Of a stretch of 64,000 bases of DNA, positions 21,215 through 32,738 are shown piece after piece (within the stretch, counting starts at the first letter, position 1; the number at the start of each line of letters is the position of its first letter). The notes beneath the pieces are model-generated. The model did not search any database, had not been told where the DNA came from, and saw only the letters and a list, made by a program, of their open reading frames with translations. The stretch lies in the NCBI RefSeq assembly GCF_002575655.3, contig NC_053035.3:91723322-91787321 (forward strand), read 5' to 3'. The DNA comes from Aegilops tauschii subsp. strangulata (lineage: Eukaryota > Streptophyta > Magnoliopsida > Poales > Poaceae). The position numbers and the translations under genes are program-made.

Positions 21215-23008
21215 CCTATAACAGCATTGGCGAAGAATCACCGAGGGGTTTTACAGCCCCGCCCCACAGCCTGAGGACCACAACCGGGAATTGGATACCG
21301 GGTTCGAAGAGGATCCGGATATAACCGTGGTACTCGCAGAAGGGGTGTTTTTTCAGGCGAGCTACGATGGCATGGAAGTGGCCATTATCACCGATTACCC
21401 TGGCCTTCTTCCTGCTTCCCACGTAAGCCGTTGAGAACAAACCTCTCTCAAAAGAGCTTCCTTGCACTGACTCACCCATCATTGTCTCGCGCTTCCACAG
21501 GGGAGGCGTTCGGCGCGTCATACTACTCCCGGGCAGCTCCGAAGAGAGCGGCTCCGACGTTGAGCAAGGCCTCTAAAAGGAAGGTCGGCGAAGTCACGAC
21601 CGGTCCCTCATCAAAGAGGTAAGGATTTAAAGGTATACGTCAACAGTCACATCCAACTGTAACTTGTATGCTTATTTGACACCAGGAAAAAGGTTCACCG
21701 GACTAAATCCGAGGGTCCGGCCAGCCGTACTCCCCGCGCCCGGGATTTAGATCCCGTTGGAAAGGCGGGAGCCAATGTAGGAATAGTGTCGGACTGTCCT
21801 TCAGCCGAGGGTTCGGAGAACATGTCCGTTACCAACTCGGAGGTGGAGAGCGTCATGAATCATCGGCGCTGTAGGGCTGTTTTACGAGACCCTGAGCTTT
21901 CGGAAGAGGCATTCAATGCCTTCAGCTCAGCCGATGCGTACATCCGAACTGCTCGAACCGGGCTTAGTAGAGCCACGAAGCAGTATTTAACAGATGTGCG
22001 GGTAAGTTTTTTGATTTTTCCGAAATAGAATAGCCATGTGCCAGTAGCCCTCGGGACTGAAAGCAGTTGGTACAACTGATTTGAGGACCGTTATACCGCC
22101 AGGTTCTTACCGAGAAGAACGACATGCTAGTCCAAGAGCTGGAACAGTGTCGGGCGCAGTTAAATACTGTCACCACCGAACTAGAGAATTTGAAGAAGTT
22201 ATCCACTGGTAACATTCCCCGCTATTGAGGAATAGTGAATGTATACCAAATGTGCTAATACTGCCACTGATCGCATAATAGGGTCACCTGACCAATTTGA
22301 CAAGGAGTTGAAGACCGCCCAAGAGGGAGAAAGAGAGGCGAAGAGGCAACACGCCGTAGGAGAACGTGTGTTGGCCCGCGTCAGGGACGAGAAAAACAAG
22401 CTGCAGGACTCCAACACCAAGTTGGGTGAAGAATTCAAGGATGTGCGAGCCCACTATCCGACTCCGTAAAGGAGAACAAGAAACTGCGGGGCGGCATATT
22501 CAGTATGCTTCCGAACTTATTTGTTTTTAGTAGTTCGGAGAGAAATGAAACTGATGTAGCCATGCTTGCAGGTATATTGACGGGCCGTCCTAAAGAGGAG
22601 GTGTCCGGATCATCGAGTGATCTGCTGCATAAGCTGTCGCACGTGCACGAACAGGCGAGGCTGGTGATGCGGAGTGTTGCCAAGGCTCTATGGCCCTCCG
22701 CCTCTTCTCCAGGAAGTATGGAGGAGCTTGTAGAGCGTTTCAAAGGCGCACGGCGGCATATCCGACTATGGAAGATATCGGCCTGTCGAGAGGGTGCACG
22801 AGAGGCTTGGGCCATGGTGAAGACTCGGTATACCAAGCTTGATCCTAATCACATGGCGCGTGTCGGACCGGTAGGGCCGAATGGGGAAGAAATTCCAGTT
22901 AGTTTAGTATATGACCAGGTAGAGGTGGCCGCCAAATATTCCCAACAGGATTGTAAGTTAGATTGCCTGTTGGACGGTATAGAGGAGGAAGTGTTTGAGT
23001 CCAAGTGA

Positions 23009-23840
23009 CTATGTACTTTCCTCACCGTGTGGAATTCTAGCTGAATTGTATATCATTTGTCATGGCAGACCTTTTCGCTTCAACCTCCGGACTCGAGGGT
23101 ACGGAGTGTTTCTGGATACCCTCACGGCCGAATAGGCCGGGGCATGCCTGGAAAACTAGGCGTAGGGGTCATAATTGCTTGAACAGACAAGTTGTATTCT
23201 GCTAGTTATGTTATATTACATTTGAGTCGTAAGAAACATCTTCCAGAGAGAATAGTTCCGTTAAGGGTTCCTTTCCCTGGGTGTGCATGCATTAGTAGGC
23301 ATGTCTGAAGTATGATGTGATAATCACAGTATGTATAGCTTCTGGGGGTTCACAATAGAGTGAGTGCAAAAGAGATTTTTCATCCACCGACCGAATATTC
23401 CCTTAAGAACGCTAGCTTTCGGCTTCACCCGGTCTGAGGTACACATCCGGATGACCCGACGGTAACAATCACAGAGGTGCTCCCTTTACCACCTAGCCGA
23501 ACAATCGGGAACGTAGGGGTAAGCACAGGAGCCAGGCAACCCAGCTTGGCCAAAACTTAAGTCATATCGATGCATATAATGGCGAAGAAAAAGACATGCG
23601 GGAAAGCGCGCATGTGTGATGAGCTTGATGCTCGGAAAATAATATCAACAAGCTTCTGTTTAAAGAAGCCCCCAGGTATAATGGGCATACATATGTAAAG
23701 GTGTGTACGTCAATAGTGTTCAGTCAAGCCGAATGAGTGCTTTAAAGTGAAAGAAAAAATTGTGTAAAAGGGAGAAAGAGTAATGGAAACTATAGGGGAG
23801 AAGGAGACTAACAACGAGTTCGGCGCTAGGCATAGAACCT
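23009..23840. other. Noncoding spacer between the aORF and the end of pol
   Basis: About 830 bp where the plus-strand aORF and minus-strand pol converge. There is no frame of note, no repeat and no clear terminator or poly(A) signal beyond AT-rich patches. It presumably serves as the shared 3' region of two convergent transcripts. Confidence 0.5.
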
Positions 23841-26800
23841 TCATAGTCTGGCCGCGTTCCAGGGGTTCGGCTCTAGGCGATTGTCTGATGCATCACGAAG
23901 ACGGTACGCTCCTCCGGTGAGAACTTCGTCTATTATGAAGGGACCCTCCCATTTGGGCCTGAGTTTGTCCTTTTTCTTCTCCGGTAAGCGTAGAACGAGT
24001 TCACCAACATTGTAAGTCTTGGCCCGTACCTCTCTGCTTTGATACCCTCGAGCCTGCTGTTGATAAAATGTTGAACGGGCTTTGGCGACGTCGTGTTCTT
24101 CCTCCAGGGCATCTAGGTTGTCCTGCCGATCCAACTCGGCCTCTTTCTCCTCGTACATACGCACTCGAGGTGAATCGTGTATAATATCGCAGGGCAACAC
24201 GGCCTCTGCACCGTACACCATGAAAAAAGGTGTGTATCCGGTGGTACGGTTGGGCATGGTCCACAGCCCCCAGAGTACGGAGTCGAGCTCCTCGACCCAG
24301 TGCTTGTTTGATTTTGTCAAAGAACGCACTAGTCTGGGTTTAATGCCGCTCATAATGAGACCATTGGCTCGCTCGACTTGACCATTTGTTTGCGGGTGAT
24401 AGACGGAGGCGTAATCGAGCTTAATACCCAGATTAGCGCACCAGGTTTTCACCTCGTCGGCTGTGAAATTCGAACCATTATCGGTGATGATGCTGTGCGG
24501 TACACCGTAACGGTGTACCACATCGGATATGAATGCAATCACCGGTCCGGACTCGGCCGTTAACCGGTCTAGCCTCTATCCACTTGGTGAATTTGTCCAC
24601 CATGACCAACAGATACTTTTTCTTATGGCTTCCCCCTTTAAGGGGTCCGACCATGTCCAAGCCCCAGACCGCAAAGGGCCATGTAATGGGGATTGTTTGT
24701 AGAGCGGTGGGGGCATATGGCTTTTGTTGGCGAAGAGTTGGCATCCGACGCAGTGCTGGACGAGGTCTTGTGCGTCTGCCCGGGCCGTAGGCCAGTAAAA
24801 TCCTATACGGAAGGCCTTGCTGACAAGTGCCCAGGCTACGGCGTGCTGTCCGTCAAGACCGGCGTGAATTTCTGCCAAGAGTTGCCGCCCCTCCTCCTCG
24901 GAGATACACCTTTGAAGGACTCCGGTAGTGCTTTTCTTGTAGAGCTCTCCTTCGTGAACTTTATAGGCTTTCGAATGCTGGACTATGCGGCGAGCCTCAT
25001 TCTGATCTTCTGGGAGCTCCTTCCTATTAAAGTAGGCCAAGAATGGTTCGTTCCACAGGGCTATTACTGCCATGATGAGGTGGGCCGACGGTGTTACTTC
25101 GGTGGTTGATCCTCCGATGATGTCGTCGTGTTCGTTATCCGAGTTTGTGTTTGGAACGGGACTGTCGTTGCTGTCTCCCCCTTGCCATACCACGGAATGC
25201 TTGAAGAGCCTTTCGAGGAAGATGTTAGGTGGGACGTGGTCGCGCTTGGCGCCAATGCGAGCAAGGACGTCTGCCGCCTAGTTACTTTCGCGGGCTATGT
25301 GATGAAATTCGAGTCCCTCGAACCGAGCCGACATCTTCAAAATGGCATTGCGATAAGCTGCCATCTTTGGATCCTTGGCGTCAAAGTCTCCATTGATTTG
25401 GGATATTGCGAGGTTTGAGTCCCCGCGCACCTCCAGGCGTTGTATGCCCATTGATACGGCCATCCGGAGGCCGTGTAGCAAGGCCTCGTATTCGGATGCG
25501 TTGTTGGAGTCTGTGTATAATATTTGGAGTACGTACTGGATGATGTCTCCTGTGGGGGACGTTAATATGACGCCCGCCCCTAGCCCTGCCAACATCTTGG
25601 AGCCGTCAAAATGCATCACCTAGTTGGAATACGCGCCGTATTCTTTGGGGAGTTCGGCTTCTGTCCATTCGGCGATGAAGTCAGCCAGTACCTGGGGTTT
25701 GATGGCTCGACGTGGTTTGTACGTGATGTCGAATGGCAGGAGCTCAATGGCCCATTTGGCAATCCGGCCCGTTGCATCCCGGTTGTTAATTATGTCATTG
25801 AGGGGCACTTCGGAGGCCACCGTGATAGAGCACTCCTGAAAGTAGTGTTGCAATTTTCGAGATGTCATGAAGACTGCATATGCTATTTTTTGATAATGAG
25901 GGTACCGGGATTTGCATGGTGTGAGGACGGTGGATACGTAGTATACCGGTTTCTGGAGTGGAAATTTGTGTCCGTCCTGTTCTCGTTCGACGACGAGTAC
26001 GACGCTCACCACCTGGTGTGTTGCCGATATGTATAAGAGCATTGGTTCGCCGGCGTTTGGCGCGGCCAGGATTGGGTTGCTTGCCAGAAGGGCCTTTATT
26101 TCTTCCAGCCCGGCAGTCGCCGCATCTGTCCACTCGAAGTTATCGGTGCGCCGCAGAAGGCGATAGAGCGGCAGCGCCTTTTCTCCCAACCTGGAGATAA
26201 AGCGGCTTAAAGCTACCACGCACCCAGCAAGTTTTTGGACCTGCTTGAGTTCGGTTGGCGTGGCCAGTTGCGACAGAGCTCGGATTTTGGCTAGATTTGC
26301 TTCAATTCCTCGTCTGGAAACGATGAAGCCCAATAGTTTACCGGTGGGGACGCCGAAGATGCACTTTTCTGGATTAAGCTTGATGTCGTATGTGCGGAGA
26401 TTGTTGAATGTGAGACGTAAGTCGTCTATTAGTGTTTCGACGTGTCTGGTTTTGATGACGACGTCGTCCACGTAGGCCTCCACTGTTTTGCCGATCTGTT
26501 TCTCGAGGCATGTTTGGATCATGCGCTGGTAAGTGGCGCCGGCGTTCTTGAGCCCGAAAGGCATGGTGTTGAAGCAAAACGGCCCGTATGGTGTAATGAA
26601 TGTTGTTGCGGCTTGATCGGACTCCTTCATTTTGATTTGGTGGTATCCGGAATATGCATCAAGGAAGCATAGCGAGTCGTGACCCGCGGTAGCGTCAATT
26701 ATTTGGTCAATGCGGGGAAGAGGGAAGGGATCCTTAGGGCAAGCCTTGTTGAGGTCTTTGAAATCGACGCATAGGCGCCAGGATTTATCCTTTTTTGGTA

Positions 26801-28316
26801 CCATTACCAAGTTTGCCAGCCAGTCCGGATGTTTGATGTCTTTGATGAATCCGGCCTCGATGAGTTTGGCTAGCTCCTCCCCCATAGCTTGTCGTTTGGG
26901 TTTGGAAAAGCGCCGCAGAGTTTGCTTGACCGGCTTATATCCCTTTAGTATGTTGAGGCTATGTTCGGCCAGTTCACGCGGGATTCCTGGCATATCGGAA
27001 GGATGCCAGGCAAATATATCCCAGTTTTCGCGCAGGAAGTCTCGTAGTGCGGCGTCGACAGTCGGGCTGAGCTGTGCTCCGATAGACGCTGTCTTCTTCG
27101 GGACGGTTGGATGGACTTGAAATTTGACTATTTCTTCTGCTGGCTTGAAAGAAGTGGATTTAGGTCGTTTGTCCAGGGTCACATCGTCCTTATCCACTAT
27201 GGAGCGTAGTGTGCTTAGTTCTTCGGCCGCAAGGGCCTCAGACAATGCCTCGAGGGCCAAGGATGTGGTTTTATTCTCGGCACGGAAGGCTATGTCCGGA
27301 TCGCTGACAAGGGTAATTATTCCATTGGGCCCAGGCATTTTTAACTTCATATACCCAGAATGAGGTATGGCTTGAAAGCGCATGAAGGCCTCTCGCCCTA
27401 ACAGGGCGTGGTATCCACTGTTGAAAGGGGCCACCTGGAAAGTTATTTCTTCAGACCGATAATTCTCCGGCGTGCCGAACACCACATCAAGTGTAATTTT
27501 TCCTGCACACTGCGCTTCCCGGCTGGGAATGATACCTCGGAAGGTTGTGTTGCTTTTCTTGATGCGGCTCCTATCTATTTCCATCTTTCGGAGCGTGTCC
27601 TCATAAATGAGGTTGAGTCCGCTGCCGCCGTCCATAAGCACTTTTGTAAGTCGAAAGCCGTCCACGATGGGACTGAGGACTAATGCGGCTGGAGCTCGGA
27701 CAGTTCTGTATTTAGGTTCATCACTGGCATTAAAGGTTATGGCCGTGTCGTTCCAGGGGTCAATTGCAGCGACCTGGCAAACTTCGGCGAGATCGCGCAG
27801 GGCCCTTTTACACTTATTGTTTGAAGCGAATGTCTCGAAGACTGTCAATACCCTATTGTCGTCGTTTGCTGGAAGGTGTTGTTCTGGAGTGTCCTTGATA
27901 AGGATGTCCTCGCCGCTCTTGGCTACCTGCCGAAGTATCCAGCATGCTCTAAGGCTGTGGGTTGCCACGGTATCCGGTGTCGAGTGTATTTTGCATGGGA
28001 CATTGAGCCATCCCTCCAGAACGGTGCCGTGCAGCGTAAAGGGTTTATGTTTTTTGACTGTTCGGCTGGGCGTGCCACGAGGGTGCGTCCTTTTCGCCTG
28101 TATGGGGAGTCGGGGTGGTTCGCAACAAGCTTCCTGAGTTTTCCAGGCACTTTCCATCGCGTTGTATTTATGTACGATAGTTGCTAAGTCAGTGAACTTT
28201 GGTATGCGGCGGCGATTGATGGCGTTAAGGATACCTTCATCCGTGCAGTTGTTACAGAATGCTGCTATCGCGTCTTCGTCGCGGCAGTCTTTTACCTTGT
28301 CTTTTGACCGTTTCAT
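23841..28316 (-). pseudogene. Tat-type Gypsy pol (with C-terminal gag part): protease, RT, RNase H, integrase
   Basis: The minus strand encodes, in order: a Gag segment (RDEDAIAAFCNNCTDEGIL), an aspartic protease with LMDGGSGLNLIY, and RT with LVMVPKKDKSWRLCVDF, PFGLKNAGATYQRM and catalytic EAYVDDVVIK (near 26465). RNase H follows with FDGSKMLAGLGAG and RGDSNLAISQ. The integrase has a zinc-binding region (EIHAGLDGQHAV, HCVGCQLFA) and a core with VMVDKFTKWIEA, ITDNGSNF and NGQVERANG. The DVVIKT form of the RT motif fits the Tat lineage. Damage: in-frame stops at 25620-25622 and 25278-25280, and two frameshifts near 24716 and 24560 inside integrase. The rest reads cleanly to 23841. It was once a complete polyprotein and is now inactive. 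Confidence 0.9.
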
Positions 28317-28908
28317 GGGACTTTTGCTTGATGCTCCTGAGAGCGTCTATGTCCGGGTGGGTGGGTGGCGTTGAGTCCGAACCCTGACCCGATTTTGGAT
28401 CCGGAGTTTGGAGATCTACCGGGCCTGACAGTTTGGGCTCTGGAATATCAACTGATTTTTTAGACTCGTCCTCTGACTCTATGTTTGGAGGAAGAGGCAT
28501 GACCGTCTGCCGGAAAGTATCCGGCTCTTCAAGATCGACGATTCGAACATAGTTCGTCTTCAATATAGTGGAAGAATTGATCTGCTCCTCGACTACTGCT
28601 ATCTGGTGGGTGATCGGCGGAGTTTTAATTTCTCTCCGGTCGGGTTTAAGCCCGTCCCGATCATAGTCTGTCGCGACCCCCATGGTGGCCATGCGATCCA
28701 GGAGTTCGTTCAACGACGACAACTCTACCAGATCCATGCGGGCGAAGTATTCGGGATCAACGCGGAGGTGATTTTTGATGACTTGAGAGGTCATCGTCGG
28801 CTTAAGGGCCAAGCTGGCGGTCATAACGAAGCCGCCGAGACGGAGGGTCTGACCAGGGGCCAGGGCTCCTCCAGAGATGATATTATCCTTGACAACAAGG
28901 CTAGCCAT
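28252..28908 (-). pseudogene. Tat-type Gypsy gag, N-terminal part, frameshifted
   Basis: It starts at a real ATG at 28908 (MASLVVKDNIISGGALAPG), just inside the 5' LTR and PBS. It includes QTLRLGGFVMTASLALK, DPEYFARMDLVELSSL and a Pro/Asp/Ser-rich linker. The frame is lost around 28300, where SIKQKSHETVKRQ continues in another frame into the pol remnant. By comparison with related elements the central Gag region seems to have been shortened, but I cannot measure by how much. Confidence 0.75.
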
Positions 28909-28937
28909 CAATCCTCTTGGCGACGGCACAGCGGAAC

Positions 28938-28955
28938 TCTCAATGAAAGCACCAA
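28938..28955 (-). other. Primer-binding site of the Tat Gypsy
   Basis: On the minus strand TTGGTGCTTTCATTGAGA directly follows the 5' LTR. The position is right for a PBS. I did not identify the tRNA with confidence. Confidence 0.55.
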
Positions 28956-29435
28956 TGTCGGTGTCAAAACCGGCGGATCTCGGGTAGGGAGTCCCGAACT
29001 GTGTGTCTAGGATCGATGGTAACAGGAGACGGGGGACACAATGTTTACCCAGGTTCGGGCCCTCTCTATGGAGGTAATACCCTACTTCCTGCTTGATTGA
29101 TCTTGATGAATATGAGTGTTACAAGAGTTGATCTACCACGAGATCGTAATGGCTAAACCCTAGAAGTCTAGCCTATGAGTATATGGTAATGAATCTGTCC
29201 TATTCGGACTATGCTCTCCGGTTTATATAGACACCGGAGAGATATAGGGTTACATGGAGTCGGTTTACATAAGGAGGAATCTTCATAATCGATCGCCCAG
29301 ATTGCCTTCCACGCCACGCAGGGTCCAATCCGGACACGGGTATAGTCTTCGGTCTTCATGTCTTCATAGCCCATCAGTCCGGCCGATGGATAACAAGCCG
29401 GACCCCCGAGGACCCCTTAGTCCAGGACTCCCTCA
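28956..29435 (-). repeat. 5' LTR of the Tat-type Gypsy
   Basis: 480 bp, starting TGTCGGTGTCAAAACC and ending GACTCCCTCA in plus reading, followed by GGCAT (29436-29440). The substitutions against the left LTR are scattered. Confidence 0.93.
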
Positions 29436-30120
29436 GGCATCCCCAAGCTTAGTTGCTTGGATCTTCCTTGAATATTACCTTGGGGTGGCTTTGGCATCCG
29501 CAAGCTTAGGGTCTTTTCACTCCTTATTCTCCTCATATCGACATCTCGCCCAAAACTTGAAAACTTCAATCACACAAAACTTAACGGAACTTTGTGAGAT
29601 AGGTTAGTATGATAAAGAGAAAACGATTCCACTTTTGGTACTGTCAAAGATAAGATACATAATTGTTCTCACACAATACCTACTGTAGCATATCGTTTCT
29701 ACAATTTACATTGAGCAATATAAGCCATAGAAACTAGAAAACAAGCTAACTATGCATTGAAAACAGAATCTGTCAAAAACAGAACAGTCTGTAGTAATCT
29801 GTACTCAAACCATACTTCTGATACTCCAAAAATTATGAAAAAACCAGGACCACGTGAGAAACTTGTATATTAATCTTCTGCAAAAAGAATCAACTCAAAA
29901 GCACTCTTCTGTTAAAAATGAGAATTATTTTCGTGAGCGCAAAAGTTTCTGTTTTTCAGCAAGATCAAATCAACTATCACCCAACATGATCCCAAAGGCT
30001 TTACTTGGCACTTTACTGAAAGAAAAGCAATAAAACATGATCAATACAGTAGCATAATCATGTGAACATACAAAAAAAGTAGGTAAAAGTGTTGGGTTTT
30101 CTCCCAACAAGCGCTTTTCT

Positions 30121-31029
30121 TTAATGCCTTTTAGCTAGGCATGATGAGTTCAATGATGCTCGCATAAAAGATAAGAATTGAAACATATCAAGAGCATCAT
30201 GAATCACATGGAAAGCACATTTAAGTCTAACCCACTTCCTATGAATAGGGAATTTGTGAGCAAATAATTTATGGGAGCAAGAATCAACTAGCATAGGAAG
30301 GCAAAACAAGCACAACTTCAAGATTTTCAACACATAGAGAGGAAACTTGATATTATTGCAATTCCTACAATCATAAGTTCCTCCCTCATAATATTTTTCA
30401 GTAGCATCATGAAGAAATTCAACAATATAACCATCACATAGAGCATTCTTTTCATGATACCTAAGCATAAATTTTTTGTTACTCTCCACATGAGCAAATT
30501 TATTCTCATCAATAGTAGTGGGAGCAAACTCAACAAAATAACTATCATGTGATTGAAAATTAAAATCATGATGACGAGTTTCATGTTTATCATTATTCTT
30601 TATAGCATACATGTCATCACCATAATCATCATAGATAGCAACTTTGTTGTCATAGTCAATTGAAGCCTCATCCAGAATGGTGGATTCATCACTAAATAAA
30701 TTCATGACCTCTCCAAATCCACTTTCATCAATATAATCATCATAAATAGGAGGCATGCAATCATCATAATAAATTTTCTCATCAAAACTTGGGGGACTAA
30801 AAATATCATATTCATCCAATATAGCATCCCCAAGCTTATGGCTTTGCATGTCATTAGCATCATGGATATTCAAAGAATTCATACTAACAACATTGCAATC
30901 ATGCTCATCATTTATGCCAAACATTTTATAGAACTCTTCTTCTATCAATTGAGCACAATTTTCCGATCCATCATTTTCAAGAAAGATATTATAAAGATGA
31001 TCAATAATATGATGCAACCTCAATTCCAT
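30121..31029 (-). CDS. 302-residue acidic ORF of the Athila-type element, unknown function
   Basis: An uninterrupted frame from a real ATG at 31029, 96 bp inside the PBS on the minus strand. The protein is rich in Asp, Glu, Tyr and Met, with runs such as YDDCMPPIYDDYIDESGFG and DNKVAIYDDYGDDMY. A Cys-containing C-terminal half follows (YDCRNCNNIKF, LKLCLFCLP). I see no retroviral Gag, protease or RT motif. Similar first ORFs occur in Triticeae Athila-type elements with no assigned role. The position right after the PBS suggests an element-specific leader protein. Whether it is translated is unknown. The intact frame in an otherwise degraded setting is notable. Confidence 0.65.
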   Translation of the reverse strand: MELRLHHIIDHLYNIFLENDGSENCAQLIEEEFYKMFGINDEHDCNVVSMNSLNIHDANDMQSHKLGDAILDEYDIFSPPSFDEKIYYDDCMPPIYDDYIDESGFGEVMNLFSDESTILDEASIDYDNKVAIYDDYGDDMYAIKNNDKHETRHHDFNFQSHDSYFVEFAPTTIDENKFAHVESNKKFMLRYHEKNALCDGYIVEFLHDATEKYYEGGTYDCRNCNNIKFPLYVLKILKLCLFCLPMLVDSCSHKLFAHKFPIHRKWVRLKCAFHVIHDALDMFQFLSFMRASLNSSCLAKRH

Positions 31030-31124
31030 TTTTATGTAGTTTTCTTTTATAAACCAAACTAGTGATAAAACAAGAAACTAAAAGATTCAATTGCAAGATC
31101 TAAAGATATACCTTGAAGCACTCA

Positions 31125-31146
31125 CCTCCCCGACAACGGCGCCAGA
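31125..31146 (-). other. PBS of the Athila-type element
   Basis: The minus strand reads TCTGGCGCCGTTGTCGGGGA, eight bases from the LTR end. The TGGCGCCGTTG core is the tRNA-Asp-type PBS known from Athila elements. Confidence 0.75.
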
Positions 31147-31154
31147 AAAGAGCT

Positions 31155-32732
31155 TGATGTCTACTACGCAACTTTATTCTTGTAGACACGTGTTGGGCCT
31201 CCAAGCGTAGAGTTTTGTAGGACAGTAGCAATTTTCCCTCAAGTGGATGACCTAAGGTTTATCAATCCGTGAGAGGTGTAGGATGAAGATGGTCTCTCTC
31301 AAACGACCCTGCAACCAAATACAAGAAATCTCTTGTGTCCCCAACACACCTAATACAATGGCAAATTGTATAGGTGCACTAGTTCGACGAATTGATGGTG
31401 ATAAAAGTGTAATATGGATGGTAGAAATATATTTTATAATATGAATAAATAAAAACAGCAAGGTAGCAAATAGTAAACGAGCACAAAAACGGTACTGCAA
31501 TGCTTGAAAATGAGGCCTAGGGTCCGTACTTTCACTAGTGCAAACTCTCAACAGTGCTAATATAATTGGATCATATAACCACCCCACAAAGTGCGATGAA
31601 GAATCACTCCAAAGTTCTTATCTAGTGGAGAACATAAGAATAAATTGTTTGTTGGGTAAGAAACCACCTCAAAGCTATTCTTTCCGTTCGATCTATTCAA
31701 GAGTTCTTACTGAAATAACACAAAGCTATTCTTTCCGTTCGATCTATCCTAGAGTTCATACTAAAATAACACCAAAGCAAATTCATATTCATAATACTCA
31801 ATCCAACACAAAGAACTTCAAAGAGTGCCCCAAGATTTCTACCGGAGAAACAAAGACAAGAACGTGCATCAACCCCTATGCATAGATCACCCCAATTTCA
31901 CCTCGGGAATCCGCGAGTTGAGTGCCAAAACATATATCAAGTGAATCAATACGATACCCCATTGTCACCACGAGTATACAATTGCAAGACATATATCAAT
32001 GTTCTCAAATCCATAAAAGTATTCAATCCGATAACAAAGAAATCTCAAAGGGAAAAACTCAATTCATCACAACAAGATAGAGAGGGGAAAACACCATATG
32101 ATCCGACTACATTAACAAAGCCCGCGATACATCAAGATCGTGACATCTCAAGAATACGAGAGAGAGGGAGATTAAACACATAGCTAGTGGTACAAACCCT
32201 CAGCCCCAAGGGTGGACTACTCCCTCCTCATCGTGGTGGCCACCGGGATGATGAAGATGGCCACCGGAGATGATTCCCCCCCCCCTCCGGCAAGGTGCCA
32301 GAAAGGGTCTAGATTGGTTTTCGGTGGCTACAGAGCCTTGCGGCGGTGGAACTTCTGATCTAGGTTAACCCCTGATGGTTTCTCTATTTATAGGATTTTT
32401 TGGCGTTGGTTTCACGCTAAGATGGGCCTCGAGGTGAGCACAACCCACCGGGGCAAGCCAGGCCCAGCAGGCGCGCCCTGGTGGGTTGTGCCCTCCTCAT
32501 GGCTCTTCTGGCCCTCCCACGAAGCTTCGGGGGTCTCTTTTGTTCCAAAAAAATCGTCAAAAAGGTTTAGCTCGTTTGGAGAACTTTCATTTCTGCACAA
32601 AAAACAACACCACAGTAGTTGTGCTGAAAACAGCATCACTCCGGGTTAGTTCCATGCAAATCATACCAAAACCATATAAAATTGTTGTAAACATGGCATG
32701 AATACTTCATAAATTATAGATACGTTGGAGAC
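31155..32732 (-). repeat. 5' LTR of the Athila-type element
   Basis: Minus orientation. The end next to the PBS reads GTAGTAGACATCA. The other end reads GTCTCCAACGTATC and lacks about six terminal bases, so the LTR is slightly truncated at 32732. Length about 1578 bp. It carries an imperfect internal duplication at 31671-31752 (AAAGCTATTCTTTCCGTTCG twice). Confidence 0.75.
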
Positions 32733-32738
32733 AGTAGG

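Larger units (their letters stand above)
15060..23008 (+). pseudogene. Additional ORF (aORF) of the Tat Gypsy, Transposase_28-like, eight exons, antisense to pol
   Basis: A spliced gene of the plant 'putative gypsy type transposon' family. Exons inferred from GT/AG sites and frame: 15060-16001, 21225-21422, 21501-21618, 21686-22001, 22103-22208, 22282 to ~22510, and 22572-23008. A short segment around 22455-22510 may be a separate piece, giving eight parts. Exon 1 starts at a real ATG and includes LLRGIGFPVHPFLRGLLEYY and LHIAGYVALCELFLG, hallmarks of the family. Later exons give a basic stretch (KRKVGEV, RKKVHRTK) and a predicted coiled coil (KNDMLVQELEQCRAQL, DEKNKLQDSNTKL). The C-terminal part has LWPSASSPGSMEEL and ACREGAREAWAMVKTRY. 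Damage: an in-frame TGA at 15270-15272, a frame change between exons 2 and 3, and a one-base shift near 22453. The role of this family is unknown; DNA or chromatin binding is a guess from the basic and coiled-coil parts. Confidence 0.75.
14275..29435 (-). mobile_element. Tat-type Gypsy retrotransposon with nested Copia, TSD GGCAT
   Basis: Two 480 bp LTRs (14275-14754 and 28956-29435) are flanked by GGCAT on both outer sides (14270-14274 and 29436-29440). The gag-pol remnants run on the minus strand, so the 5' LTR is the right one. A PBS lies at 28938-28955 and a purine tract (GGTTTGGGGGC on the minus strand) at about 14755-14768. Without the nested Copia element the length is about 10 kb. The extra gene lies between pol and the 3' LTR in antisense orientation, which is a known hallmark of the Tat lineage. 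Several stops and frameshifts disable gag-pol. Confidence 0.93.
29441..31154 (-). mobile_element. Athila-type Gypsy internal region, right part
   Basis: It resumes the DNA interrupted at 14274 with CCCCAAGCTTAG. It holds AT-rich spacer (29441-30120), one long open frame (31029-30121) and a PBS next to an LTR at 31155. Gag and pol of Athila type are not present in the window between here and 13850, so this element is shortened or of a non-autonomous type. Confidence 0.75.
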
